Assembly (NCBI GenBank): GCA_016699675.1
Contig: CP064985.1
Location: 1,178,001 to 1,242,000, forward strand
Direction of reading: 5' to 3'
From: Austwickia sp.
GTDB lineage: Bacteria; Actinomycetota; Actinomycetes; Actinomycetales; Dermatophilaceae
DNA: 64,000 nucleotides
Shown: positions 18,401 through 25,700 of the stretch, one piece after another
Layout of the letters: each line of letters begins with the position of its first letter
Position numbering within the stretch: position 1 is the stretch's first letter
Made by a program: the position numbers and the translations under genes
Notes under the pieces: model-generated
What the model was told of the DNA's origin: nothing
Database searches by the model: none
The model's input: only the letters and a program-made list of their open reading frames with translations

Positions 18401-21180
18401 GACGCGGCGGCGGTGGTCCATTCCAGCAGGTGCTTGCGGGAGACCAGCAGGCGGAACATCGTCCGGAAGATGGCGTCGAGGCACAGGGTCGCCCGGTGCG
18501 CGAGCAGCACCGTGTTGGTGAGGCCGAGGATGATGCCGTCGCGGGCGTCCTCCATGACCGCGCCCAAGTAGCTGGAGCGGATCACGCCCTTCTCGCGCCG
18601 GCTCAGGGCGGCGGGCAGCGAGAACAGCGGCGGGATGAAGTACGCCGCGAGCAGCGCGAAGATCGCCACGCAGGCCGCCAGCGGCGGCAGCAGGGCGAGC
18701 AGCGTGATGATGCCGACGACGACCGCGATCGGGACGAGGGAGCGCCGCAGGTTGTCGATCATCTTCCACAGGCCGAGGCCGTTGATACCCTGGCGCCGGA
18801 ACAGGATCCAGGGCAGCAGCTGCCAGTCGCCGCGGATCCAGCGGTGGTCGCGCCGGGAGGCGACGAAGTAGCTGGTCGGGTAGGCCTCGACGACCTCGAC
18901 GTCGGTGGCCATGCCGGACCGGGCGTAGTTGCCCTCGAGCAGGTCGTGGGACAGCAGCGTGTTCTCCGGGATGCGCCCCTCCCAGGCCGCGGTGACCGCC
19001 GCCAGGTCGTAGATGCCCTTGCCGGAGAACGAGCCCTCGTCGAAGAGGTCCTGGTAGACGTCGGAGACCGTCGTCGCGTAGGGGTTGGTGCCCTGCGGGG
19101 TGGAGAAGATCCGCTGGTACGTCGAGCTCTCCTCCGCCAACGGCAGGGAGGGGCTGACCCGCGGCTGCAGGATGCCGTAGCCGCGCAGGACCTGCCCCGA
19201 GGGGTGCAGGCGCGCCACGTTGAGCGGGTGGGCCATCTTGCCGACGAGCTGGCGCACGGACTCGCGCGGCAGCCGGGTGTCGGAGTCGAGGGTCACGACG
19301 TAGCGGAACGGCCCCGGCAGCCGGCCGGCCTTGACCTCCATGTCGTTGCTCTGGTCGCCCTGGAGCAGGTGGTTGAGCTGCTCGAGCTTGCCGCGCTTGC
19401 GTTCCCAGCCCATCCACTTGCCCTCACTGGGGTTCCAGCGGCGCGGGCGGTGGAAGAGGAGGAAGCGGTCGCCGTACTGGCCGTTGAGCTGGTTGATCCC
19501 GTCGACGGCCCGCTGCAGCAGGGCCTCGTCGCCGTCCAGGATCTCCGCGTCGGCGTCCTTCCAGTCGGTGGCGGCGCCGAAGTACAGCTCCTGGTCCTTG
19601 TTGGCGAGGTAGTGCACCTCCAGGTCCGAGACCAGCTCATCGACGCCCTCCGGAGAGGTGATCATCGTCGGGATGACGACGAGGGTCCGCAGCCGTTCCG
19701 GCACCCCGCGGGTCAGCGCCAGCCCCGGCAGCGGAGTCTCGGGCATGAGGCGGGTCGACCAGTAGTTGACGATGCTCAGGGCCAGGTCGCTGGCGGGCAG
19801 GCCGAGCAGCACCGCGGCGATGAGGGTCCAGGTGGGCGGCAGCGACCCGAACCGGTGCGTGCCGAGGCCCGGCACCCCGACGGCGGGGTCGACCAGGCGC
19901 CACATGACGTACGTCGCGAGCACGGACATGGCCAGCGTCAGGACGGTGAGCGCGCCCAGGTAGCCGGGCAGCCCGGCGCCGCGCATCAGCCGCACGACGC
20001 GCTGGTGACGATCCGGCCGGTAGCCGAGCCGCGCCTCGAAGGTGGGGCGGCCCTCGTCGATCAGCCAGTAGCCGACGTCCTGGCGCACCTCGTCGGACGA
20101 ATAGGCGCTCTGCTGCAGCACCGCCCGGGTGACGTCGATCTCGTTCTGCCGGGAGCCGCGGGCCAGCTCCTCGACGGCCTGCCGGTAGAGCCCGCGGCTG
20201 GCAGCGTCGAGGGCGGCGTAGTCCGGGTTGGTACGCAGCTCGCGCTCGATGAGCGAGACGCTCTCGAACCACTCGCTCCACGACACGTCGTTGATGAGGC
20301 GCAGGCTCTGGAAGATGTTGCGCATCGTGACCGAGTCGCGCGCCACGAGCTGGTGCTCCTCGTGGACCAGCGCCGAGGGCTCCAGGCCGCGCGACTCCAG
20401 GTCGTTGTCCAGCCAGGCGAGCGTCTCGTCCAGGTTGGTGCCGGTCAGGCGGCGCATCAGCCGCACGACGAAGGTGCGGCCCTGGCCGGTCAGGCCGTTG
20501 GGCAGCACCTGGGACGCCTCGGCGGGACCATGCGCGTCCGGGCCGAGGCCCAGGAGCCGGTCGGCCGCCGCGTCGGCCGCCGCCAACTGGCGGGAGCTGT
20601 CGGCGAGGCTGTCGGAGAGGCGCCGCATGTTCTCGATGAGGACCAGGCTCAGCATCAGCGGCAGCGCGCTCAGCTCGGCCACGGTCAGGGCCTTGCGTGA
20701 TTCGTACGCCCGAACGAAGCGGGCCAGCAGCATCGGGTCGAACACCGAGTCGCTGTGCGCGACGTACGCCCACGCGATGGCAAAGACCCGTGGGTAGCCC
20801 TCCAGGAAGCCACTGCCGAGCCGGGGCAGGTCGTCCAGGGCGTTGCCCGGCAGCCCGAGCCGGATCTGGCGGATGTGCCGCTCGACCAGGTGGAAGTTGT
20901 CGACCAGCCACTCCCCCGCGGGGGTCAGGGCGCGCTTCTCGGCGATGTCGTGGTTGAGCACGTCGTACGCCTTGGTCAGCGCCAACGCGTCGTCGTTCAG
21001 CCGCGCCAACAGGGTCTTGACGCGCGGCGGACGGCGTACGGTCGTGTGGCCGTCGGCCAGCGAGACCGCGTGCTCCTCGAACCGTTCGGGGCTGAACAGA
21101 TCCGCCCGGATCGGATCACCCTCCTGCCAGGGGATGGTCGTCGCCGCGCTGCGCGGGGAGGGACTGCCACTGTTCGCCAC
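12433..21180 (-). CDS. cyclic beta-1,2-glucan synthase (NdvB/ChvB-like, GT84 + GH189-type + GH94)
   Basis: One 2,915-residue membrane protein, the length typical of cyclic beta-1,2-glucan synthases. The N-terminal cytosolic domain has the family signature AEKRALTPAGEWLVDNFHLV (residues 80-99). Membrane helices lie near residues 397-418 and 447-470. A GT84 glycosyltransferase follows, with LDSDTRLPRES near 632, EGSFSGKGIYD and RWIRGDWQL near 780. More helices lie near 813-853 and 943-983. A cyclisation/transglycosylase domain (now GH189) follows, with QYSPFGVPDLGL near 1400. A C-terminal GH94 phosphorylase-like domain has GCGDWNDGMN near 2575 (catalytic Asp). GTG 21180 is chosen because upstream codons lose family character. 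The product would be cyclic glucan made from UDP-glucose and used for envelope or osmotic functions. Such genes are best known from Rhizobiales and Brucella. Confidence 0.9.
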   Translation of the reverse strand: MANSGSPSPRSAATTIPWQEGDPIRADLFSPERFEEHAVSLADGHTTVRRPPRVKTLLARLNDDALALTKAYDVLNHDIAEKRALTPAGEWLVDNFHLVERHIRQIRLGLPGNALDDLPRLGSGFLEGYPRVFAIAWAYVAHSDSVFDPMLLARFVRAYESRKALTVAELSALPLMLSLVLIENMRRLSDSLADSSRQLAAADAAADRLLGLGPDAHGPAEASQVLPNGLTGQGRTFVVRLMRRLTGTNLDETLAWLDNDLESRGLEPSALVHEEHQLVARDSVTMRNIFQSLRLINDVSWSEWFESVSLIERELRTNPDYAALDAASRGLYRQAVEELARGSRQNEIDVTRAVLQQSAYSSDEVRQDVGYWLIDEGRPTFEARLGYRPDRHQRVVRLMRGAGLPGYLGALTVLTLAMSVLATYVMWRLVDPAVGVPGLGTHRFGSLPPTWTLIAAVLLGLPASDLALSIVNYWSTRLMPETPLPGLALTRGVPERLRTLVVIPTMITSPEGVDELVSDLEVHYLANKDQELYFGAATDWKDADAEILDGDEALLQRAVDGINQLNGQYGDRFLLFHRPRRWNPSEGKWMGWERKRGKLEQLNHLLQGDQSNDMEVKAGRLPGPFRYVVTLDSDTRLPRESVRQLVGKMAHPLNVARLHPSGQVLRGYGILQPRVSPSLPLAEESSTYQRIFSTPQGTNPYATTVSDVYQDLFDEGSFSGKGIYDLAAVTAAWEGRIPENTLLSHDLLEGNYARSGMATDVEVVEAYPTSYFVASRRDHRWIRGDWQLLPWILFRRQGINGLGLWKMIDNLRRSLVPIAVVVGIITLLALLPPLAACVAIFALLAAYFIPPLFSLPAALSRREKGVIRSSYLGAVMEDARDGIILGLTNTVLLAHRATLCLDAIFRTMFRLLVSRKHLLEWTTAAASAAANKNTLRFFTRAMAVGLIPAFILLAVAIWRGPWSLLVAAPLVLAWLAAPLVAWLISRPHSSTDLHASPDDLRSLRLVARRTWHFFETFVGPSENHLPPDNFQEAPVPVVAHRTSPTNIGLYMLVCVAAADNGWIGAEEAVTRIEGTLETVDRLEKHKGHLLNWYDTQSLVPLPPAYVSSVDSGNFAGHLIALRQSCLDWVGGIKTPGVDRVEGVRDTLGVLRQVLEEQETVRRIGAPGIARIEEAVSTVERALEPGSDGEVNLARAADMATALVEVVGATDPDHRTGDPHDPAGAGTPTAWAQAVARAVVGLRADRLPDGERSALDGRLMDIARRCTELANAHDFKFLVDPRRGLLSIGYHVPDAQLDDSCYDLLASEARLASFFAIAKGDVKTRHWVMLGRPLCAAGGGAALASWSGSMFEYLMPGLVMRQPSTGLLAKTMRLVVRAQMSYASRFDIPWGISESAYNARDPQHTYQYSPFGVPDLGLVRGLSDNLVIAPYATGLAAMVDPGDAAANYDRLRGLGARGPFGFYEAVDFTGARLPQGEKYAVVQCYMAHHHGMTLLAIHNAVHDGLMRERFHAEPMIAACELLLQERAPRYVPVSPKKTREQGLRTGRDAMMAPTERAYIGSSAFSPAVHHLSNGRLSLTLTPAGGSQLRWNGNALTRWRVDRSTEQLGDFVYLRDDETGRYWSATGMPVRGATGEYEVRFNQDSAIYRRHRGTITSILDWRVSPESDVAVRRVTLTNEGDDARTITLASYAELVLGAAADDDAHPVFSRMFVHTEYDPGLGAIIAYRRPRASGAPNVWLGHMLVVETPLARRGTPDAASVVEAPEVGPLVPQTNRRAFLGRGGSTRAPAAMENGWPYSDGRAVGADDPEALGYTLDPIAALGQRVSVPPGGRVRVFLWTAAAATREDLVRLLDQHRQTSAYERIASLGWTEAQIQLRYLGVAADEADQFQTLAGHVLYPHPVLRPDEQLMIRSAAPQSSLWPLGISGDLPIVLVNIADGSELPLVRQMVRAFEFWRLRRFAVDLVVVNLHSTSYAEDLQQRLEHLVVSIQPRTGSPDSTGRIFLLRADQTDPEVLASLTAAARVVLDARRGDLAAQLPLAASATLPAEPATETRAVGAGTGATARPAALPAVLPAARSAASPARRPAPEIPPTPVPDPLLFFNSYGGFAADGSEYVTVLEEGRHTPAPWTNVVANPTFGFHATAEGAGYTWWRNSRDNQITPWGNDPVSAPVCEVVYVRDDESGTVLSPMAGAIGTGRHVVHHGFGYTRYRHHRAGLELDLTQYVAGDDPVKVSWLKIRNATGTARTVTITSYADLLLGFKRDDGPRHLLTEVDRATGALFVRNPWSTAFADQVVAFDMGGRQDSLTAARREVLGLHGDLTAPRAVMLGEKLAGRVGAGFDPCAALQGTFTIGAGETLSVPMTMCAATDADGARRLVQAYRAADPGETLETVRASWRHRLGKVAVRTPDRAFDLMMNGWLLYQTLACRLFARSGYYQTSGAYGFRDQLQDSMATLLVDPGPAREHLLRAASRQFVEGDVQHWWLPATGAGVRTRISDDVVWLVHATAHYLRVTGDVAVLDEQVPFLVGPTLEDDQHENFFTPERSRRTASLQDHVILALQRAFTAGVHGLPLMGCGDWNDGMNRVGERGKGESVWLGWFLHKTISDIMPTLSERAPQLAEHAKAYQRKLLEALEGHGWDGDWYRRGYFDDGTPLGSKARTECRIDAIAQSWAALSGAAKPERALSAMRQVDEHLIMTEEKVARLFTPPFETSDPDPGYVRAYPPGVRENGGQYTHGALWSIFANAALGRQDRAGELFSLINPINHALDGDAADVYRTEPYVIAADVYSVEPYVGRGGWTWYTGSSGWMFRAGLEGILGVRRMEDRLVLDPSLPGAWTTASVTYRHGGATYEITIDAKGQAPRRVTAIEVDGVRRAGSRTVQLVDDGETHKVTVLLEHAPELEAVLRRLEEGPDGDE

Positions 21181-21282
21181 CGGCCCAGTTTGCCCGAAAC
21201 CGGTGCCTCCAGCCTGGCGAGCGAGGGTTCGATCCCCGCGTCGGCGTGGCGCGGTCCGGTGCGACGGGTCAAGCTGGGGCCC

Positions 21283-22422
21283 ATGCGCGTCGCACTCGCC
21301 GGGTACGCCTACGCCCGCAGCATCCACGCCCCGTTCCTCCGGGCCGCCGGCGCCCAGGTCGTGCTCGCCGCCACCGGCGACCCCGCGCGGATGGCGCAGG
21401 CCGAGGCGGATTGGCCCGGCGTGCGGGTGGTGCCCGACCTGCTCGCAATGCTGGCGACGGCGCCCGCTCTGGGGGTTGACCTGGTGGTTTTGGCCACCCC
21501 GACGGGCCTGCACGCGGAGCACGTCAGGGCGGTGCTCGACGCGGGGTTGCCTTGCGTCGTCGACAAGCCGCTGGCGTGCGAGGCGGCTTCCGCGGCGGCG
21601 CTGGTGGCGACGGCGCGGACGGCGCGGGTGCCGCTGACGGTGTACCAGAACCGGCGGTACGACGAGGGCCCGCGCGCGCTCGGGGCGCTGCTGGCCGGCG
21701 GGGAATTGGGGACGGTGCGGCGGTTGGAAATGCGGTACGAGCGGTGGCGGCCGGAGCCGCGGCACCGGTGGCGCGAGGACTCGCCGTGGCAGGCCGGCGG
21801 CGGCGTGCTGCTGGACCTGGGCAGCCACGTGGTGGACCTGGCGGTGCAGGTGCTCGGCCCCGTCACGAGCGTGACGGCGCAGGTGGCGTCGGTGACGACC
21901 ACCGCCGACGACGACGCCGTGCTGTTCTGTCGCCACGCGGGCGGCGGGGTTGGCGGCGGCGCGGGCGGCGGGGTTGGCGACCGTGGCGGCGACGAGGTTG
22001 GTGGCGACGCGGACGGTAGCGCTGGCGGGGCGACGTCGGTGCTGTGGGTCTCGTCGGTGCAGCCTGCCCCGGGGCCGCGGTTGCGGGCCGTGGGCACCCG
22101 TGCGGCGTACGTCTGGGACGACTTCGAGGACGAGGGGGCCTATCCGGACCTGCGCGACGCACCGGGATCCTCGGGCTGGGTGGTGGCGGGGGCGACGCGC
22201 CGCCCCGCGCCACTCCCCGACCGTGCCGCCGACGGGGCGGCGGATTTCTACCGGGGGGTGGCGGCGGCTCTGAAGGCCTGTCCGGCGGGCCCGGAGGGGT
22301 ACGCCGCGCGGCAGGCGGCCATGCCCGTCGACCCCGAGGAGGCGGTTCACACGCTGGCCGTGATCGACGCCGCCCGGATCAGCTCGGTCGAGCGCCGCGA
22401 GGTGGCGGTAGCCGCGGGCTGA
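21283..22422 (+). CDS. Gfo/Idh/MocA-family oxidoreductase
   Basis: A 379-residue NAD(P)-dependent oxidoreductase family member. The N-terminal Rossmann fold (RVALAGYAYARSIHAPFL) has a less canonical Gly motif than usual. VDKPLA near residue 97 corresponds to the conserved EKP with Glu replaced by Asp, YQNRRYDEG is the usual second motif, and GGGVLLDLGSHVVDLA is the catalytic-region motif. A Gly-rich low-complexity insert (residues about 222-254) interrupts the alpha/beta domain. It diverges from the glucan synthase with 102 nt between starts, so a sugar or glucoside substrate is plausible but unproven. Confidence 0.82.
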   Translation: MRVALAGYAYARSIHAPFLRAAGAQVVLAATGDPARMAQAEADWPGVRVVPDLLAMLATAPALGVDLVVLATPTGLHAEHVRAVLDAGLPCVVDKPLACEAASAAALVATARTARVPLTVYQNRRYDEGPRALGALLAGGELGTVRRLEMRYERWRPEPRHRWREDSPWQAGGGVLLDLGSHVVDLAVQVLGPVTSVTAQVASVTTTADDDAVLFCRHAGGGVGGGAGGGVGDRGGDEVGGDADGSAGGATSVLWVSSVQPAPGPRLRAVGTRAAYVWDDFEDEGAYPDLRDAPGSSGWVVAGATRRPAPLPDRAADGAADFYRGVAAALKACPAGPEGYAARQAAMPVDPEEAVHTLAVIDAARISSVERREVAVAAG

Positions 22423-22479
22423 CGCACCGGAGATCAGGGCTGGGCCCGCCAGCCTGGACGAGCGGGGTGACCCCGCCAG

Positions 22480-23952
22480 TCAGGGCTGCAGCAGCTGCTT
22501 CTTTTGGACCTTGCCCATCTCGTTGCGCGGCAGGGACGCGACGAAGCGCACCTCACGGGGGCGCTTGTGCACGCTCAGCCCGTCGGCCACGGCCTGGGCC
22601 AACCGGTCGCCGTCGGGCGGGTCGGTCGCGTCGGCCGGCACGACGTACGCCACGATCCGTTGCCCCAGGTCGTCGTCCGCTTCGCCGATGACGGCGACCT
22701 CCGCGACCCCCGGCTGCCCGAGCAGGAACGTCTCGATCTCGCCGGCGCCGATGCGGTAGCCCCCGGACTTGATCAGGTCCACCGACTCGCGGCCGACGAT
22801 GCGGTGGTTTCCATCCGGACCGATCGTCGCTACGTCGCCGGTCACGAACCAACCATCGGCCGTAAAGGATTCGGCGGTGGCGTCGGGGCGGTTCAGGTAC
22901 CCGCTGAACAGCGACCGTCCCCGCACCTCCAGCCGCCCGACCGCCTCGCCGTCGGAGGGCACCGCGGCGCCGTGCTCGTCGCGCAGCCGGGTCTGCACCC
23001 CCGCCACCGGCCAGCCCACGTGCCCGGCGACCCGGGGACCGTCGTGCCGGGCGCTGACCGTAAGCAGCGTCTCCGTCATCCCGTACCGCTCCACCATCTC
23101 CTGACCCGTCAGCTCGCGCATCCGCTCGAAGACCGGCACGGGCAGCGGCGCCGACCCGCTCACCAGGAGCCGCGCGGGGGCGAGCCGGCGGACGGCGGCG
23201 GGCTCGGCGGCGATGCGGCCCCAGATCGTCGGTACGCCGAAGCACATCGCGCTCGCGCCCTGGGCCAGCGCGGATTCGACGGCGTCGGCGTAACTCTCGG
23301 GGGTCGGCCGACCCGGGTGGATCAGCGACCCGCCGACCCGCAGCGGGCCGAGGCAGCCGACGATCAACCCGTGGACGTGGAACAGCGGCAGCCCGTGCAC
23401 GAGGGTGTCGGCGGCCGTCCATCCCCAGGCGTCGGCCACCCCGTCCAGGCCGGCGGCGATCGCGCGCCGGGAGAGCTGGACGCCCTTCGGCAGGCCGGTC
23501 GTGCCCGAGGTGTAGAGGATCATCGCGATCGCTTCAGGGTCCGGGGCGGCGGGTAAGCCGGGCGTCGTCGGCACTCCAGTGGGAACCCCACGAACCGGCA
23601 CGACGGGCAGCGCGCCACCCGCCGCCGCGGCCGCCGTGCCCGGTTCCGGTGCCGGCCCGACCCAGTGGGACACGGCGGAATCGGCCAGGATGTGCGCCAG
23701 CTCGGTCGCGCCGGCGTCCTTGGGGACTGGCACCGCCGTGAGTCCGCCGGCCAGGATGCCCACGACCGCCAGCACGGTGTCGAGAGTGGGCTGGGCCAGG
23801 ACGGCGACCCGGTCCGCGCCCAGCGCGCGGAGCCGCCCGCCGAGCGCCAGGGCCACCCCGCCGGCCTCGGCGTACGACATCGACTCCCCCGCGACCGTCA
23901 GCCGTGCCTCGGGACGGGCCGACAGGCCCGGTAGCAGCGCGTCGAGCGTCAC
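22480..23952 (-). CDS. acyl-CoA synthetase, MatB/malonyl-CoA-synthetase-like
   Basis: A 490-residue AMP-forming ligase. AMP-binding motif YTSGTTGLPKGVQLS, then PLFHVHGLIVGCLGPLRVGG, which closely resembles actinobacterial malonyl/methylmalonyl-CoA synthetases (MatB). GRESVDLIKSGGYRIGAGEIE and the terminal Lys in MGKVQKKQL complete the active site. Start GTG 23952 overlaps the stop of the upstream DinB-like gene by 4 nt (GTGA), so the two are coupled. It probably activates a dicarboxylic acid or short acyl chain with CoA and ATP. The exact substrate is not readable. Confidence 0.85.
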   Translation of the reverse strand: MTLDALLPGLSARPEARLTVAGESMSYAEAGGVALALGGRLRALGADRVAVLAQPTLDTVLAVVGILAGGLTAVPVPKDAGATELAHILADSAVSHWVGPAPEPGTAAAAAGGALPVVPVRGVPTGVPTTPGLPAAPDPEAIAMILYTSGTTGLPKGVQLSRRAIAAGLDGVADAWGWTAADTLVHGLPLFHVHGLIVGCLGPLRVGGSLIHPGRPTPESYADAVESALAQGASAMCFGVPTIWGRIAAEPAAVRRLAPARLLVSGSAPLPVPVFERMRELTGQEMVERYGMTETLLTVSARHDGPRVAGHVGWPVAGVQTRLRDEHGAAVPSDGEAVGRLEVRGRSLFSGYLNRPDATAESFTADGWFVTGDVATIGPDGNHRIVGRESVDLIKSGGYRIGAGEIETFLLGQPGVAEVAVIGEADDDLGQRIVAYVVPADATDPPDGDRLAQAVADGLSVHKRPREVRFVASLPRNEMGKVQKKQLLQP

Positions 23953-24506
23953 GACGCGGGCGCCCAGCGCGGGTCGCGACCCATCCGCGCGAGCAGGCGG
24001 TCGGCGCGCGGGGCGTCGTCGGGAACGGGTACGGCGGGTGCGCAAATGCCCTCGCCATACAGGTGCTCGCCGAACCCGTCCAGCGCGGCTTCGATGGCGT
24101 CGAGCTCGGCGTCGGTCCAGGCGGCGTCGCGGCCCGCGGCCCGGGCCAGGTCCCAGCGGTGCACGAGCATGTCGAACCCGTAGAACCGGGTCATGACCTC
24201 GCCGAGCGTCGACGTACCGCCCATCGAGGGCACCTCCTGATCCGCCACAACCGGATCGGCCAGGTAGCGGGCGACGGCCTCGGCGTGCGTGCGCCACCCG
24301 ATGGGCGGATCGGCGAGGTCGGGGGGCAGCCCCAGGTCGTGACCCGCGCGCATCATCACGTCGCGTTGGGTGTCGATGACGTGGGCGAGGACGTCGGCGG
24401 CGGTCCAGCCGGCGCACGGCGAGGGCCGGGACCAGTCGGTCGGCGCGAGGGCGTCGACGACGGCCATGAAGGGGGCCTGGCAACGGTCGTACTCGGCGGC
24501 GCTCAT
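23949..24506 (-). CDS. TIGR03086-type DinB/MDMPI-like metal-binding protein
   Basis: 185 residues. SPCAGWTAADVLAHVIDTQRDVM is the hallmark N-terminal motif of the actinobacterial TIGR03083/TIGR03086 group (DinB-like four-helix bundle, related to mycothiol-dependent maleylpyruvate isomerase). Conserved His positions: LAHVID, and VHRWDLARA in the later helix. These are candidate divalent-metal ligands. Coupled by a GTGA overlap to the acyl-CoA synthetase downstream. Function unassigned. Mycothiol-dependent chemistry is an inference from the family. Confidence 0.82.
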   Translation of the reverse strand: MSAAEYDRCQAPFMAVVDALAPTDWSRPSPCAGWTAADVLAHVIDTQRDVMMRAGHDLGLPPDLADPPIGWRTHAEAVARYLADPVVADQEVPSMGGTSTLGEVMTRFYGFDMLVHRWDLARAAGRDAAWTDAELDAIEAALDGFGEHLYGEGICAPAVPVPDDAPRADRLLARMGRDPRWAPAS

Positions 24507-24564
24507 GCGCCCGAACCTACCGGCCGCGTAGGCCACCCGACAGGGGCGGTGGGTGGCGGCTGGG

Positions 24565-24771
24565 CTAGCCGGCGGCGGGTACCAGGCTCGCCAGGCGGCG
24601 CCCGGCGTGCTTCTGGACGAGCAGGGGGATGAAGTCGCGAATGGGACCGTCGAGGGCCTGGTGCTCGGTCCGTACGGCGGCCTCGACCACCTCGGGCGGC
24701 ACGTCCGGGAAGCGGACCATCAGTTGCTCGAGTACGTCGCGGATGGCTTCCGACTCGGATCGTTGCCTCAT
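24565..24771 (-). CDS. small three-helix protein
   Basis: 68 residues starting at ATG 24771 (RQRSESEAIRDVLEQLMVRFP), or slightly longer from 24783. Predicted all-helical, with a conserved-looking FPDVPPEVVEAAVRTEH segment, as in actinobacterial 'three-helix bundle dimerisation' proteins that bear a C-terminal basic helix. No membrane segment or catalytic motif. The 34-bp palindrome at 24885-24918 lies about 114 nt upstream of its start and could be an operator for it. Confidence 0.6.
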   Translation of the reverse strand: MRQRSESEAIRDVLEQLMVRFPDVPPEVVEAAVRTEHQALDGPIRDFIPLLVQKHAGRRLASLVPAAG

Positions 24772-24884
24772 GCAAGTGACCATAACCAAGGCGCGTGAGC
24801 GCACGTTCACGGTTTGCGGGTGAGGCGCGACACAGGCCGCGTGCCAATGCCGGAGAGTGCGGTCACCAGCCAGTCACCCAGCCC

Positions 24885-24918
24885 GTCATAACTTCGTACC
24901 ATGGTACGAAGTTATGAC
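24885..24918. repeat. 34-bp perfect palindrome with loxP-like arms
   Basis: A gap-free palindrome centred between 24901 and 24902. Its outer part reads ATAACTTCGTA and TACGAAGTTAT, the outer 11 nt of each loxP arm, with CCATGG in the middle and GTC/GAC beyond. It is AT-richer than its surroundings. It contains the stop codon (24886-24888) and last 10 codons of the DUF2277 gene. The 8-nt asymmetric loxP spacer is absent. It may be an operator, a recombinase site or a terminator stem. No T-tract follows. Confidence 0.85.
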
Positions 24919-25188
24919 AGATCCGCCGGTACGGCGCACGTAGCGGGCTCGGGCCTGGTCGGCGAGCTGTTCGCGGGTGCGCGGCGGGGCCGAGGTGCTC
25001 AGGCTGTCCAGGAGGGCCTGGCTCGCCAGGGTGATAGCCGTCACGGCCTCGTCGTACGCCGTCTGGTTGGCCCGGCTCGGGGTGCGGCTGCCCGCGATCT
25101 TGCGGACATATTGCAGCGCCGCGTCATGGACCTCCGCGCTGGTCGCCGGCGGGGTGAGGTTGTGCAGCGGCCGGATATTGCGGCACAT
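24886..25188 (-). CDS. DUF2277 family protein
   Basis: A 100-residue protein with the DUF2277 signature: MCRNIRPLHNLTPPATSAEV at the start, then AALQYVRKIAGSRTPSRANQ and LLDSLSTSAPPRTREQ. AGGAGG lies 5 nt upstream of ATG 25188. Function unknown; small soluble actinobacterial protein. The last ten residues (ITSYHGTKL plus one) are encoded by the palindrome at 24885-24918 and do not look like the usual Arg/Ala-rich family tail, so the palindrome may have been inserted or may have evolved within the 3' end. Confidence 0.8.
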   Translation of the reverse strand: MCRNIRPLHNLTPPATSAEVHDAALQYVRKIAGSRTPSRANQTAYDEAVTAITLASQALLDSLSTSAPPRTREQLADQARARYVRRTGGSVITSYHGTKL

Positions 25189-25274
25189 CGGGCCTCCTGG
25201 GGGACGGCGGATGCGGTCCGCGCCATTCTCGCAGTCGTGTGCAGCGATGCCGCGGTCGGGCAGACTGGCGCGCC

Positions 25275-25663
25275 ATGGAGGCCGCGCGACGGGTGCTGGT
25301 CGTCGACGCCGCCAATGTCGTCGGCGATGTGCCCGACGGCTGGTGGCGGGACCGTCCGGGCGCGACCGCGCGGCTGCACGCCGGCCTGCTCGATCGGATC
25401 ACACCGGCGGGACGCTGCCGTACGACGAGGTGGTGCTGGTCGTCGAGGGACAGGCGCGGCGCGGGGTGCCCGAGGGCCAGACGGCCGCCGTGCGCACCGT
25501 GCATGCCCCAGGTAGCGGCGACGACCAGATCGTGGCGACGTGCACCCAGCTGGTCGCCGAGGGGACGACGGTGACCCTGGCCAGCGCGGACCGGGGTCTG
25601 ATCGCCCGGCTGGGCGGGCTCGGTGTGGGGGTGGCCGGCCCGCGATCCGTTCGCGACCGCTAG
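25275..25663 (+). pseudogene. NYN/PIN-like nuclease-fold protein, frameshifted
   Basis: The first part (ATG 25275) reads RRVLVVDAANVVGDVPDGWW, a typical start for small actinobacterial NYN-domain or 'NTP pyrophosphohydrolase' proteins with an acidic DAAN metal site. After about 45 codons the sense continues in another frame: LPYDEVVLVVEGQARRGVP, then APGSGDDQIVATCTQL and TLASADRGLIARL (acidic residues expected in the active site), to the TAG at 25661-25663. A single missing G near 25405-25412 restores one 130-residue protein. It may be a sequencing error. Function of the family is uncertain. Divergent from the DUF2277 gene. Confidence 0.7.
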
Positions 25664-25700
25664 TTCCGGCCGGGCTCAGACCGGGTCCGGCGCCCCGCGC

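Noticed and set aside
14380..20700. 2,106-codon open frame opposite the glucan synthase gene
   Set aside because: Mirror of the real gene: composition of RRG/HVDV runs, no motifs, no ribosome site. Long open shadow frames are normal in very GC-rich DNA.
24885..24918. true loxP site from a vector
   Set aside because: Arms are only 11 of 13 nt, the 8-nt spacer is absent, and flanks are native coding sequence.
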